Below, piece by piece: positions 1 through 8,400 of a DNA stretch of 16,063 nt. The DNA comes from Candidatus Thorarchaeota archaeon (GTDB taxonomy: Archaea; Asgardarchaeota; Thorarchaeia; Thorarchaeales; Thorarchaeaceae). Both the position numbers and the translations under genes were made by a program. A model generated the notes under the pieces. That model was not told the origin of the DNA, did no database searches, and saw nothing but the letters and a program-made list of their open reading frames with translations. Positions within the stretch are counted from its first letter, which is position 1. Each line of letters opens with the position of its first letter. The stretch spans positions 1 through 16,063 of the forward strand of contig JAHQWZ010000014.1 in NCBI GenBank assembly GCA_029856425.1, read 5' to 3'.

Positions 1-720
1 ATCCATCTCTTCAGGAAGCTTGACTGCTCTGATGAAGAAGTCATATGACCTGAACAATCCTTGGAAGACTTTCTGACTTTCAATCATCTGTAACGCTTTC
101 ATCCATTGCTCATGTTTTTCCCACCTGAATTTCACATGACGTTTTAATCGGTCACCATTATACTGTTCTACTTCCCGGAGTGAATCCAATTTGGCCTTAA
201 GCAAACCGTGAATCTTTCTTGCAGATTTTGACCCATAAACGACCAAATCTATGTCAGACTTTTGGCTGGAGAGTCCAACAAGTTGAGACCCTGTGATTCC
301 TATGTTTGACCAATCCAAATCAGCCTGATTCACAAGGAGTTCGGCAAGACTGCACGAAGCTTTCTGCAAATCTGTGACATGTGATCCCATATCGAGAAGC
401 TGTCGCAGGCCGTCTGCTGGCTTTAAAACAAATGAGATACGATCTATAGGGACTGCCTGAAATTCTCGTCCACGTTTCTCATCGAACCAAAGATACTGTT
501 GATATTTTGTACGAAGAATCTCGTTTCGATCAATAAGGTTGTACACTTTTCTAAATTTAACACCACTTTCTAAATGGCGGTCTCCCTCATCATCTTGGAT
601 ATATCTTAGATATGCAATAATCTTGTTTCTGGGATGGATATTGCCCTTTACCTCGAATAAAAGACCATCATTGGTCATAATGAAATAGCCTTCAATAGGT
701 ACAGTTCTCAAGGAATTCAT
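1..720 (-). CDS. Predicted archaeal nucleotidyltransferase (partial, C-terminus outside window)
   Basis: The minus-strand frame is open from an ATG at 720 to the window edge (240 codons, no stop), so the C-terminus is missing. The key motif is a GS followed about ten residues later by SDIDLVVYG (GS at about 144-145, SDID at 155-158). This is the metal-binding GS...DxD signature of the polymerase-beta nucleotidyltransferase fold. The roughly 140 residues before it are an N-terminal domain rich in charged residues. Overall it resembles the archaeal 'predicted nucleotidyltransferase' group (COG2413-like); the substrate is unknown and I infer none. The start is supported by a TATA-like CTTTAATT on the minus strand, centred 27 bases upstream of the ATG, the spacing expected for a leaderless message. 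It is divergent from the aminotransferase-fold gene at 775. Family call is fairly sure, function is not. Confidence 0.72.
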   Translation of the reverse strand, partial: MNSLRTVPIEGYFIMTNDGLLFEVKGNIHPRNKIIAYLRYIQDDEGDRHLESGVKFRKVYNLIDRNEILRTKYQQYLWFDEKRGREFQAVPIDRISFVLKPADGLRQLLDMGSHVTDLQKASCSLAELLVNQADLDWSNIGITGSQLVGLSSQKSDIDLVVYGSKSARKIHGLLKAKLDSLREVEQYNGDRLKRHVKFRWEKHEQWMKALQMIESQKVFQGLFRSYDFFIRAVKLPEEMD

Positions 721-743
721 CAAGTTCTGAACACAAGGCCAAC

Positions 744-751
744 AATTAAAG
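744..751. promoter_or_regulatory. Shared TATA-like box between divergent genes
   Basis: The octamer AATTAAAG sits in the 54-base gap between ATG 720 (minus) and ATG 775 (plus). Its centre is about 27 bases from each start, which is the archaeal TATA-to-initiation distance. Read on the minus strand it is CTTTAATT. One box could therefore serve two leaderless transcripts. The same octamer occurs in the rpo8/surface-protein divergent gap at 15319-15326. Inferred from spacing only. Confidence 0.4.
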
Positions 752-774
752 AGACCTCCGTGTACAAACTGACT

Positions 775-1989
775 ATGACAGCAACAATGAACATCAAAGC
801 AGATTTTGGAGTTTATGATGTGGAACCAGAACTTGTATACCTCGATTCAGCAAGTACTACCTTAGTTCCAAAGGTTGCTGTTGATGCCACACGGAGCTTT
901 CTCAGTTCAATAGTATCATCCACGAGAAGGGGTGCTTACAGACTGGCTGTGGATGCCAGCTCAATGACTGAAGATGTTCGCAAGTCATTGGCAGACTTTA
1001 TGGGCACTGAAAAGGAACAAGTTTCTTTCCAGAAATCCATCCCAACTGCAGTCGCATCTTTTGCATACGGGTTCAACTGGAAAGGGCTTAATAGGAAGAA
1101 GATTGTGATTGCCCAGAGTGAAGAACATTCAATTCTTGTCACACTCCTGAGAGTCGCTCATATACTTGATCTTCAAGTTGAAACAGTTTTACTTTTTCCT
1201 GATGGCAGCTTGGACTTGTCAAATCTTGACCAAGCTGTCGACGCTGAAACAGGGATTGTTGCGGTAAGTCATGTAACTGTGGGGGCTGGTGTGAGGAATC
1301 CGCTTCAAGAAGTGGCCCAAATCTGCAAAGAGCACGAAACTGTGCTCCTAACTGATGCAACAAGATCTATGGGGGTTACAGATGCCACCCTTTCATCCCT
1401 ACAAGCTGACATAGCAGTTTGTTCAGCTAATATCGGTTTGATGGCTCCTCCAGGTCTGGCACTACAGTGGATTCGAAAAGATCTCGGAGAAATACATCAA
1501 CCTGGTGTACTCGGTGGGTCTGCAGTGGCCAATGTTGAGGCTGGGGCATTTGAGATTGCCCTTCAACCAGATAAATTCGAATCAGGTATCCTGAATCTTC
1601 CTGCAATAGCAGGTCTTGGCGCTTCACTGGATTATATTCGAGAAATTAGGAATCAAGGCCAGCTCAAGCATATGGATATACTCGCAGCCCACACATTTGA
1701 TACTCTAAGTGATATAGACAACCTCATTCTATACGGTAATCCTACCAAGAATAACAGCATTTTTGGATTCAATATAGGCAATGGAAACGGAATCAACTGT
1801 CATGAGGTTGCTCTCTTCCTTGATGAGTCTAATATTGCGGTCAGAAGCGGTTTGGTATGTGCCCATCCACTAATCAAACCGTTTTCGGAAGAAGGACTTG
1901 TTCAGATATCACTTCATGCGTACAATACCATAGAGGACATTAATCGACTGGCTGAGTCACTTAGGATGATTATCAAGGAACTCCTATGA
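775..1989 (+). CDS. SufS/CsdA-like class V aminotransferase-fold protein lacking the PLP lysine
   Basis: Fold type I, class V aminotransferase family, closest in pattern to SufS-type cysteine desulfurases. Numbering from an upstream GTG at 760: YLDSAST near 27-33; the cofactor-stacking His in SEEHS (H123); the Asp in LLTDATRS (D199); FESGILNLPAIAGLGASLDY at 273-292, matching the SufS FEAGTPN..GIIGLGAALDY block; and a catalytic-type Cys in VRSGLVCAHP (C367). The SufS SGHK motif that carries the Schiff-base lysine is replaced by SANIG (S222-G226), with no lysine near. Gln of the DGAQ motif is Arg. Classical PLP-dependent desulfuration is therefore doubtful; it may be a pseudoenzyme or scaffold. 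Possible starts are GTG 760, ATG 775 and ATG 787. I chose 775 from TATA spacing; family alignment would also allow 787. Confidence 0.8.
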   Translation: MTATMNIKADFGVYDVEPELVYLDSASTTLVPKVAVDATRSFLSSIVSSTRRGAYRLAVDASSMTEDVRKSLADFMGTEKEQVSFQKSIPTAVASFAYGFNWKGLNRKKIVIAQSEEHSILVTLLRVAHILDLQVETVLLFPDGSLDLSNLDQAVDAETGIVAVSHVTVGAGVRNPLQEVAQICKEHETVLLTDATRSMGVTDATLSSLQADIAVCSANIGLMAPPGLALQWIRKDLGEIHQPGVLGGSAVANVEAGAFEIALQPDKFESGILNLPAIAGLGASLDYIREIRNQGQLKHMDILAAHTFDTLSDIDNLILYGNPTKNNSIFGFNIGNGNGINCHEVALFLDESNIAVRSGLVCAHPLIKPFSEEGLVQISLHAYNTIEDINRLAESLRMIIKELL

Positions 1990-2003
1990 TTGCCCATCAA
2001 GCT

Positions 2004-2261
2004 CTAACCAATTCCAAAGACGGGAGGATAGGTGATAAAGTATTGTACGATTATTGCAAGAAGGACTCCACTCATCACCAAACCCTTACCACGCTTTGAG
2101 TTTACTTCTGTGAACCATAGAATTGCCCCCGCGAGGACAACAATCCCTGCTGAAACTCCACCTATGAAAATCAGAAAGTCCCATATTTCTGCAAAATACC
2201 CGGCTATCAGACTGGCAAAGTCAGCCAACGGACTAAGTAGATCTGCTGGCATTAGTTTCAC
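2004..2261 (-). CDS. Small two-helix membrane protein, VirB2/TrbC-pilin-like topology
   Basis: 85 residues from GTG 2261, or 82 from ATG 2252. There are two hydrophobic segments (about 27-50 and 61-78) joined by a short polar, basic loop (TEVNSKRGKG). The N-terminus is short and amphipathic, and there is no typical cleaved signal. This layout is that of conjugative (type IV secretion) pilins of the VirB2/TrbC group and of archaeal DNA-import pilins such as CedA1 and TedC. Topology alone is weak evidence, and other small membrane proteins look similar. It is convergent with the aminotransferase-fold gene (14-base gap) and lies downstream of glmS, but has its own TATA-like box in the gap. The nearest possible partner is the HerA/VirB4-like ATPase 3.2 kb away. 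Coding status is likely from length, strong hydrophobic pattern and promoter; function is a hypothesis. Confidence 0.6.
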   Translation of the reverse strand: MKLMPADLLSPLADFASLIAGYFAEIWDFLIFIGGVSAGIVVLAGAILWFTEVNSKRGKGLVMSGVLLAIIVQYFITYPPVFGIG

Positions 2262-2286
2262 ACATTAGATATTCTCATTAATGGGG

Positions 2287-2294
2287 ATTTAAAG
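2287..2294 (-). promoter_or_regulatory. TATA-like box for the two-helix membrane protein
   Basis: The minus strand reads CTTTAAAT, starting just after the glmS stop codon. The centre is about 29 bases upstream of GTG 2261, consistent with a leaderless or very short leader transcript separate from glmS. Confidence 0.4.
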
Positions 2295-2297
2295 TCC

Positions 2298-4121
2298 TCA
2301 GAGAACTGTGACTGATTTAGCTAGATTTCGAGGTTTATCAGGGTCATATCCCTTTCTTCGAGCCATGTAATAACTGAAGAGCTGGAGTGGCACAACATAC
2401 GGCATAACTGAGAATTCTGAGTCAATTCCTTTGGGAATAATAAACAAATGGTCAGATAGTTCCTCCAATTCCTTGTCTCCCTTTTCGATAACTGATATTA
2501 TTGAAGCCCCTCTTGCTTTCATTTCCATAATATTCCCAATAATCCGGTTTCGGGTTTCATCCCTTGGAGCAACAAAAATCACAGGGTATCCATCATGAAC
2601 CAGTGCTATAGGTCCATGCTTCGATTGTCCAGCTGAATAAGCTTCAGCATGGTTATAGGATATCTCCTTGAGTTTGAGTGCTCCTTCATCGGCCGTGGCC
2701 TGAGAGATACCCCTTCCCAAGAATAAAAGGCTAGGACGGTTATAAAAAAGACCGGCAAGACGTCTAGCCTGTTCTTCATTTCTCGAGATGACTTCCGAGA
2801 TAATTTCCGGAAGTTCTTCAAGTTTCTCTCTTTTCTCTTTCAGGATCTTTTGATTTGAAGCACCAGTCATTTCACCAAGTGCCAAGGCAATTTGGGCTAA
2901 TGATGTGAGCTGAACCATGAACGTCTTAGTGGCTGCAACTCCAATCTCTGGGCCTGCTTGGGTGATTACAGTGTGATCGGCAATTCGTGTTATTGAGCTT
3001 CCTACAACATTTGTGATGGCTATCACCTTCGTACGAAACCCTTTGGCATATTTGACAGCCATTATGGTATCTGTTGTTTCGCCCGATTGAGTAATGGCTA
3101 CAATACAATCATTCTCAGATAGGGTATTGTATACGGTATCAGGAAATTCGCTGGCAAGCTCAAATCTAGGCAAAATTCCACCTAGTGAAGCAAACATATG
3201 TTTTCCAGCTATAGCGGCATGACCGGATGTACCCATTGCCAGGAAGTAGACGTTTCTACTCTCATGAATCAATTGAGCAGCTTTCTGTAACACTTCAGGT
3301 CTTAAATGAAGAGTATTTCTAATTGCGTCTGGTTGTTCATGTATCTCTTTCAACATGAAATGAGGGAATCCACCCTTCTGTGCTTGGTCTGCAGTCCAGC
3401 TAATCTCAATAGTTTCTCTCTTTACAATAGCTCCGTCGGAGAGCTTGCGAATTTCAACACCGTCCGTCGTAAGTGTTGCAACTTCACCATCGAGAAGCAG
3501 AATCATATCATTAGTCATTGGTAAGAACGCAGGGATATCTGATGATACATAGGTGGTGTCCTCTTTTCTTCCAAGTACCAAAGGGTTCCCATCTCGTGTA
3601 CAGACAATCTTACCATGTTCCCTTGTCGTCATGGCAACTATGGCATACGTACCTTCAATTCTCTTGGTAATTTCTGTGATAGCTTCAGTAAGATTCATGC
3701 CATCAGCCATGTAATCTTCAATCATATGAGGAATGACTTCTGTATCAGTTTCAGATTCAAACTTGTGTCCTTTCCCAGCAAGCTCTTTCCTAAGTTCGAG
3801 GAAGTTGTCAATTACGCCATTATGGACCACTGCAATCTTGTTGTTACAGTCAAAGTGCGGATGTGAGTTGTACATTGATGGTATTCCATGAGTTGCCCAT
3901 CGGGTATGTCCAATTCCAATGGAACCAGGCATCTCATCAAGATTGAGTTTCATATGGACTTCCTCAATCTTGCCCTTGTCTTTCTTCATGTACAACATAT
4001 CGTTTGCGATAGTTGTTACACCTACAGAGTCGTATCCTCGATATTCAAGACGTTTCAATGCCTGGTGTAGAAATGGGGCCACTTGACCACGTTTCTGAAC
4101 GACACCAATTATACCGCACAT
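2298..4121 (-). CDS. glmS: Glutamine--fructose-6-phosphate aminotransferase (isomerizing)
   Basis: Makes glucosamine-6-phosphate from fructose-6-phosphate and glutamine, the entry step to UDP-GlcNAc, which archaea use for surface glycans and N-glycosylation. The 607-residue length matches bacterial GlmS (about 609). The N-terminus MCGIIGVVQ gives a mature N-terminal Cys nucleophile, which fixes the start codon. The glutaminase domain spans about 2-220 and includes HTRWATHG, SHPHF and HNGVIDN. Two SIS (sugar isomerase) domains follow at about 285-415 (with TSGHAAIAGKH and ITQSGETTDT) and 455-590 (with GRGISQATADEGALKLKEIS). The C-terminus PRNLAKSVTVL keeps the conserved Lys (about residue 602). 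No domain is missing. A GAGG element lies about 10 bases before the ATG, and an inverted repeat lies in the 80-base gap to uS10, which is on the same strand. Very sure. Confidence 0.98.
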   Translation of the reverse strand: MCGIIGVVQKRGQVAPFLHQALKRLEYRGYDSVGVTTIANDMLYMKKDKGKIEEVHMKLNLDEMPGSIGIGHTRWATHGIPSMYNSHPHFDCNNKIAVVHNGVIDNFLELRKELAGKGHKFESETDTEVIPHMIEDYMADGMNLTEAITEITKRIEGTYAIVAMTTREHGKIVCTRDGNPLVLGRKEDTTYVSSDIPAFLPMTNDMILLLDGEVATLTTDGVEIRKLSDGAIVKRETIEISWTADQAQKGGFPHFMLKEIHEQPDAIRNTLHLRPEVLQKAAQLIHESRNVYFLAMGTSGHAAIAGKHMFASLGGILPRFELASEFPDTVYNTLSENDCIVAITQSGETTDTIMAVKYAKGFRTKVIAITNVVGSSITRIADHTVITQAGPEIGVAATKTFMVQLTSLAQIALALGEMTGASNQKILKEKREKLEELPEIISEVISRNEEQARRLAGLFYNRPSLLFLGRGISQATADEGALKLKEISYNHAEAYSAGQSKHGPIALVHDGYPVIFVAPRDETRNRIIGNIMEMKARGASIISVIEKGDKELEELSDHLFIIPKGIDSEFSVMPYVVPLQLFSYYMARRKGYDPDKPRNLAKSVTVL

Positions 4122-4148
4122 CTACAAGGTCCTCATGCTCACTATGGA

Positions 4149-4185
4149 TACACAACAATCACTATCCACCAAAAAGGGTTGTGTA
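4149..4185. repeat. Inverted repeat in the glmS 5' region
   Basis: Perfect 8-base arms TACACAAC (4149-4156) and GTTGTGTA (4178-4185) are separated by 21 bases in the uS10-glmS gap, 28-64 bases upstream of the glmS ATG. On the minus strand the loop contains a T5 run, so it could be an operator, an RNA hairpin in the glmS leader, or part of the uS10 3' end. Function unassigned. Confidence 0.4.
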
Positions 4186-4201
4186 GATGACAATAAGCGG
4201 C

Positions 4202-4513
4202 TTAACCTGTGAGTTCAATCTCTATATAGACAGAGTCAGGAATACGCACTCGCATTATTTGACGAATTGCTCGCTCATCTGCATCAATATCAATCAGACG
4301 TTTATGAACCCTCATTTCCCACTTATCCCATGATTCAGATCCTTGTCCACAGGGAGTCTTTCTTGTAGGAATAACCATTCTCCGGGTCGGAAGTGGAATT
4401 GGACCAGACATACGGACTCCTGTCTTACGAGTTATTCGCTTAATTTGATTACAAACACCGTCCAAGTGTTCCGTACTCGTACTTGACAGTCGAATTCGTG
4501 CTTTCTGGGTCAT
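4202..4513 (-). CDS. rps10: 30S ribosomal protein uS10
   Basis: Small-subunit head protein uS10. The 103-residue product starts MTQKARIRLSST and carries the archaeal uS10 blocks SGPIPLPTRR, VIPTRKTPCGQG and WDKWEMRVHKRLIDIDADE, ending near VYIEIELTG. The frame is open 33 codons further upstream to an ATG at 4612. I chose ATG 4513 because it matches the usual archaeal length (about 102), because a TATA-like box at 4564-4574 predicts initiation near 4542 inside that extension, and because GAGG lies 11 bases before this ATG. In many archaea uS10 follows the EF-1A gene; here no EF-1A gene is adjacent, and the upstream neighbour is the divergent ipk. glmS follows 80 bases downstream. Confidence 0.95.
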   Translation of the reverse strand: MTQKARIRLSSTSTEHLDGVCNQIKRITRKTGVRMSGPIPLPTRRMVIPTRKTPCGQGSESWDKWEMRVHKRLIDIDADERAIRQIMRVRIPDSVYIEIELTG

Positions 4514-4563
4514 TATAGGTTCAGCCTCGTCTACGAGGTGGATGACGCAACGGAATTTCATTC

Positions 4564-4574
4564 GGATAAAAAGG
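4564..4574 (-). promoter_or_regulatory. TATA-like box for uS10
   Basis: The minus strand reads CCTTTTTATCC. Its centre predicts initiation near 4542, leaving a leader of about 28 bases before ATG 4513. This argues against the longer uS10 start. Confidence 0.5.
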
Positions 4575-4594
4575 TTGTCTTGTGTAGTGACTTG

Positions 4595-4606
4595 GAACAC
4601 GTGTTC
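4595..4606. promoter_or_regulatory. Perfect 12-bp palindrome in the uS10/ipk divergent gap
   Basis: GAACACGTGTTC is a perfect self-complementary 12-mer, framed by weaker CTTGG...CCAAG arms (4591-4595 and 4614-4618). It lies about 20 bases upstream of the uS10 TATA-like box and about 55-65 bases before the ipk start. This is a plausible position for a dimeric regulator controlling either gene. No known regulator is assigned. Confidence 0.4.
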
Positions 4607-4659
4607 TTGCAATCCAAGATAACAATGTCCATAAGTGTGAAGCCATCCAAACGAGATGA

Positions 4660-5463
4660 GTGTTGGACGTGAAGAGGCTCACAATTGTGAAACTGGGAGG
4701 ATCTGTGATAACTCATAAAGGTTCGTCCCCACCCACGGTCAATGAAGAGAACCTACTTCGTATAGCCCAAGAACTGAAGATTTCAAGAGAATCGCTCATA
4801 GTAATCCTGGGTGGCGGTGCACATGGGCATCAAGCAGCTCATAAACATGGCTTTGGTGTCCTTTCAACCCCTTCTGAGCAATTACTCCAAGGAGTTCCTT
4901 CAATACGTCACAATATGTCTGTTCTTTCACTTGCTGTAGAAGAAGCCTTGAATGAAGCCGGAATTCATGCAGTAGTATTACCACCTTTTCTTATGGCGAG
5001 TCTGAATAACAAGAGGATTGTCAACTTTCAAACATCACTCATCCAGCAGGCAATTCAATCTGGTTTCACTGTTATCACACATGGAGATGTCTGCTTTGAT
5101 GAATCTCTTGGTGCATCAATTCTCAGCGGTGATACAATCGCCGTCTATCTTGCAAAGGAACTGAAAGCCAATTCTCTCTACATTGGAACAGATGTGGACG
5201 GAGTCCTCGAGGAAGATCCCAAGACCGATCCTGATGCCGTTCATATTGAGATAATCGATACTTCAAACATTGATTCTGTTTTCAGCAAAGCGGGACCATC
5301 ATCTGCCACTGATGTCACGGGCGGGATGAAAAAGAAGCTTGTAGATATCTTCACGCTAGCAAATCTTAACATCGATATAGCAATCTTCAATCTTGGGGTG
5401 CCCGGCCGACTTTCTGCATTGCTTTCCGGAAAAACTCCACCATGCACAATGATCCGCTTCTAA
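4660..5463 (+). CDS. ipk: Isopentenyl phosphate kinase
   Basis: Phosphorylates isopentenyl phosphate to isopentenyl diphosphate with ATP, the last step of the archaeal alternative mevalonate pathway feeding ether-lipid synthesis. It is an amino acid kinase fold protein of 267 residues, usual for the family. Motifs: IVKLGGSVIT near 9-18 with K11; GGGAHGH at 51-57, whose final His corresponds to the catalytic His that separates IPK from other amino acid kinases; THGDV near 140-144; ILSGDT at 154-159; GTDVDGV at 176-182; DVTGGM at 218-223. Two GTG starts are possible, 4660 and 4669; the second leaves VKRLTIVKLGGS, closer to typical family N-termini. It is divergent from uS10 and convergent with the large ATPase (9-base gap). 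Confidence 0.95.
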   Translation: MLDVKRLTIVKLGGSVITHKGSSPPTVNEENLLRIAQELKISRESLIVILGGGAHGHQAAHKHGFGVLSTPSEQLLQGVPSIRHNMSVLSLAVEEALNEAGIHAVVLPPFLMASLNNKRIVNFQTSLIQQAIQSGFTVITHGDVCFDESLGASILSGDTIAVYLAKELKANSLYIGTDVDGVLEEDPKTDPDAVHIEIIDTSNIDSVFSKAGPSSATDVTGGMKKKLVDIFTLANLNIDIAIFNLGVPGRLSALLSGKTPPCTMIRF

Positions 5464-5472
5464 GTCAGATGA

Positions 5473-8400
5473 TTAATGCCCTGCTGCACTAGCCACGGAA
5501 ACATACTCTGAGAAGTCATAAAGAAGGATGTTTTCCGGCATAACTACACTATCCTCAAGATACTCGGCCGCTGTCAACACACAGACAATCCGTCCTGACT
5601 TACATGTTCTGCATGCAATTTCATTCTGAAGATGGAGTAACGTGTTGAGCTGCTGCTGATTTGGGAATACGACGTACGAAACACCATTTGTGCAAAGGTC
5701 ATAATAGCCATGATTGCGGGAAACCGAACTCTGTTGTTTTCGTAGCTCTTTTTCCAGAGCATCAACAGCTGAATCTTTGAGTTTTCCCAGTTCGCCTGAG
5801 TTCACAATCCAGAGTCCTTCGTTCAAATCAATGAAATCAAAATCATTCCCAACGCGGAGTGCCATCAGGACCTCATCAGCTAGAAGTTCTGTCAATGCAC
5901 GTTTCCCCTCTTCAGCGTTCATTGGAGTAATTTTACCCTTGAGTGATTGTAGAGCTGTCGTTTCGATGAACTCTAGCAAGACATTCCATTCGATTCTACC
6001 ATTGGATAGATCCACGAAATCCTGAATTAGCTGAAACCATAGTCGCATCTGTATCGCACGGTTAGTTGCAGTCCCAACGTCGTGCATGGCACCAATGAGA
6101 TTGACTCCTTGTTCTTCGTTTCTATTCATATCGTCGTCAGTTGTCAAGTCCACATTTGTTGATGTGCCCGCTGCCAAATTTTCAATCATTGTATTCAGTG
6201 AACTTGGAAATGCTGAAACTATGCTAACTGCATCAAACTCGTTTGTTTCATCCATGACTTCTCTAAGCTTAGCTGCTGCAACACTTCCTCTGACAATCAC
6301 AATCAGCTCGATGACATTATTTCCTAATTTGCCCATGTAATTCCTAATCTTAGTTAGAGTTGCTTTCATTGATGACGCTTTGAGATGCTGAGGGAGTATC
6401 AGAAGGGCCCTATCATCAAGAATAATATCAGGTCCTTCATCCAAATTACGTTCCCATGTGATATCAAGCAGTCCTAGCTTCTCAATAATATAGTCAGTTA
6501 TTGCCGTTCGTACTGCATCAAGTCCTCTACCAGGCAGAGTAAATATGAAATCGCCAGGCACAAGTGACAACGCCTCCCTCTCAATCGTTCCCAAGGAAAC
6601 CAAGTCGCGAATAACCTCACTTATGTCATCACTTTCTATCCTAGGATCGATTGATGTCAAAATCCCTTGGATTTCAGCCTGAGTTCCCATACTCCTAGTG
6701 GCAAGAAAGGCCACAACATGAGATCCTAGCTCTCCTAGTCTGTCATACACTGCTCCTACTGGCTTGGATGAGCTGGTACTTTTTGACTGGACAGCTATAT
6801 CGTATTCAAGAGAAACTTCTCGACTTTCTATCAATTCAGTTTTAATCTCATTCCTATCATAAATTACTGATTCAATTGGCATCTTTGAGATAGATGCTAT
6901 CTCAAATGGCCAAGTGGCAATCTCGAATGGTTCCGTCCCAGGCAAAACAATTAGCGCTCTTCCACGTTTTAGTGTCTTCAAATAGCGTTCTTGTTTTTCG
7001 TCAAGGGACATGAATTTTGCCCCGATTTGGCTATCATAGGGAAGACGGAAAGTAATCTTCGTAGCAGTGTTTGCTAAAATGTTTGAAGACACATTCGGCC
7101 GAGTTGATATTACGATAACGCCTTGTCCAGTGGCTCTTTGGAGCATCACCATAGATTCTCCGGTTGTGATATCTGCAGCTGTATGCCTGGTATAACTCTC
7201 AGGCACAAGATTACTAGCCTCCTCGAGTACCACCAGATGATGAAGCCCATGTTTTATACCTCGGCTCAATGCACAATCAAAGATACGTTTTGCAATGAGA
7301 TTATAGAGTAAACGAGCTGCTTCCATTCCTCCTGTTCTAGCAACATACTGCAAATCAAGAATGACTCGTTTGTCCATCAGATTTGAAATCCTTATGGCTT
7401 CTCGACCACCACTTAGAATAGTACCAAGCGGTTCTCGGGAAAGTATCTCCAGACGATTAAGGAGCGCATCCTTGGTCATAATACCAGTACGGTCTTTTCC
7501 TGCAAGTTCTGATACTGTATGAATAAGTGATTGAATTGAATTGCCCCTGTCCGACGTACGTGCGACCTCTAAGACTGCTTCACGAAGAAGTTTCTCCATA
7601 GCAGGTGAAAGCTCTGAAGATACCCCTCTCTCGTTAAGCAGCTCTTTCAGGATTTTAAAGGTTGAATGTGCATGCCTTTCACCAGAATCAATCTCTGGGT
7701 CTATAAAATCAATTATGAACGATCGGTCTGCCCCAGGTCTCAACAGAAGAACCTCATCACATAGGTTCACCAATTCATGGTATTCAGATCCCTTTACATC
7801 AAATATCCACCAAGGAACACTCGACTTTATACTCAGTTCGGCAATGAGATGTTTTACGAGAGTAGTCTTGCCTGTACCGGTGGCCCCCAACACTGCGATA
7901 TGCTCTCGGAGCCATTCAGGTCTGAGACCAACATCATTCAGACGGCTGCCTCCAAAGACAGCTTTTCCGATTATGAGCTCGTTATTCACAACTTCTTTTG
8001 ATGGAATGGAAAATGTAGGTACAGGGGGTGCAGCAATAACTGGCAATTGCTGAACTGGTGTATTCAAGAAAGCCACCAATCTATTGACATGAATCTTCTG
8101 TGGTACAATGTGACGTCTAAGAAGGAGCTTGTATATCACACTCTTTCCAATATCCTTCTTTTTCAGGGTGATCTTGCCTTCTCCTCCCCATATTGAATGA
8201 ACAATCCCAGATACACCTTCTTGAATGTTTGAGAGCTGACCACGACTGTCTGCTCTTATGGCAAGAGAAACTGAGGAATCGAACCAGCCGATATTCCCTC
8301 GTATCTCCTCATAATCATGCAGTAGCTTCCTTTTTTCTGATTGGTCTGCCAAGGAGTCTTCATTCTTCTTTTCCTTCTCGCGTATTGTTTTCCATTGCCC

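Noticed and set aside
2032..2268. 78-codon plus-strand open frame opposite the two-helix membrane protein
   Set aside because: The minus strand gives a coherent two-helix protein with a promoter; the plus-strand product has no recognisable pattern.
4122..4201. glmS ribozyme/riboswitch
   Set aside because: The gap is only 80 bases and shows none of the ribozyme core; only a simple inverted repeat is visible.
4514..4612. 33-codon N-terminal extension of uS10
   Set aside because: uS10 homologues start at the MTQKARIRL position, and a TATA-like box lies inside the extension, so it is most likely promoter and leader.
7541..8053. 170-codon plus-strand open frame
   Set aside because: It lies entirely antisense to the motor domain of the HerA/VirB4-like ATPase, with low-complexity serine/arginine-rich sequence; a shadow of the real gene.
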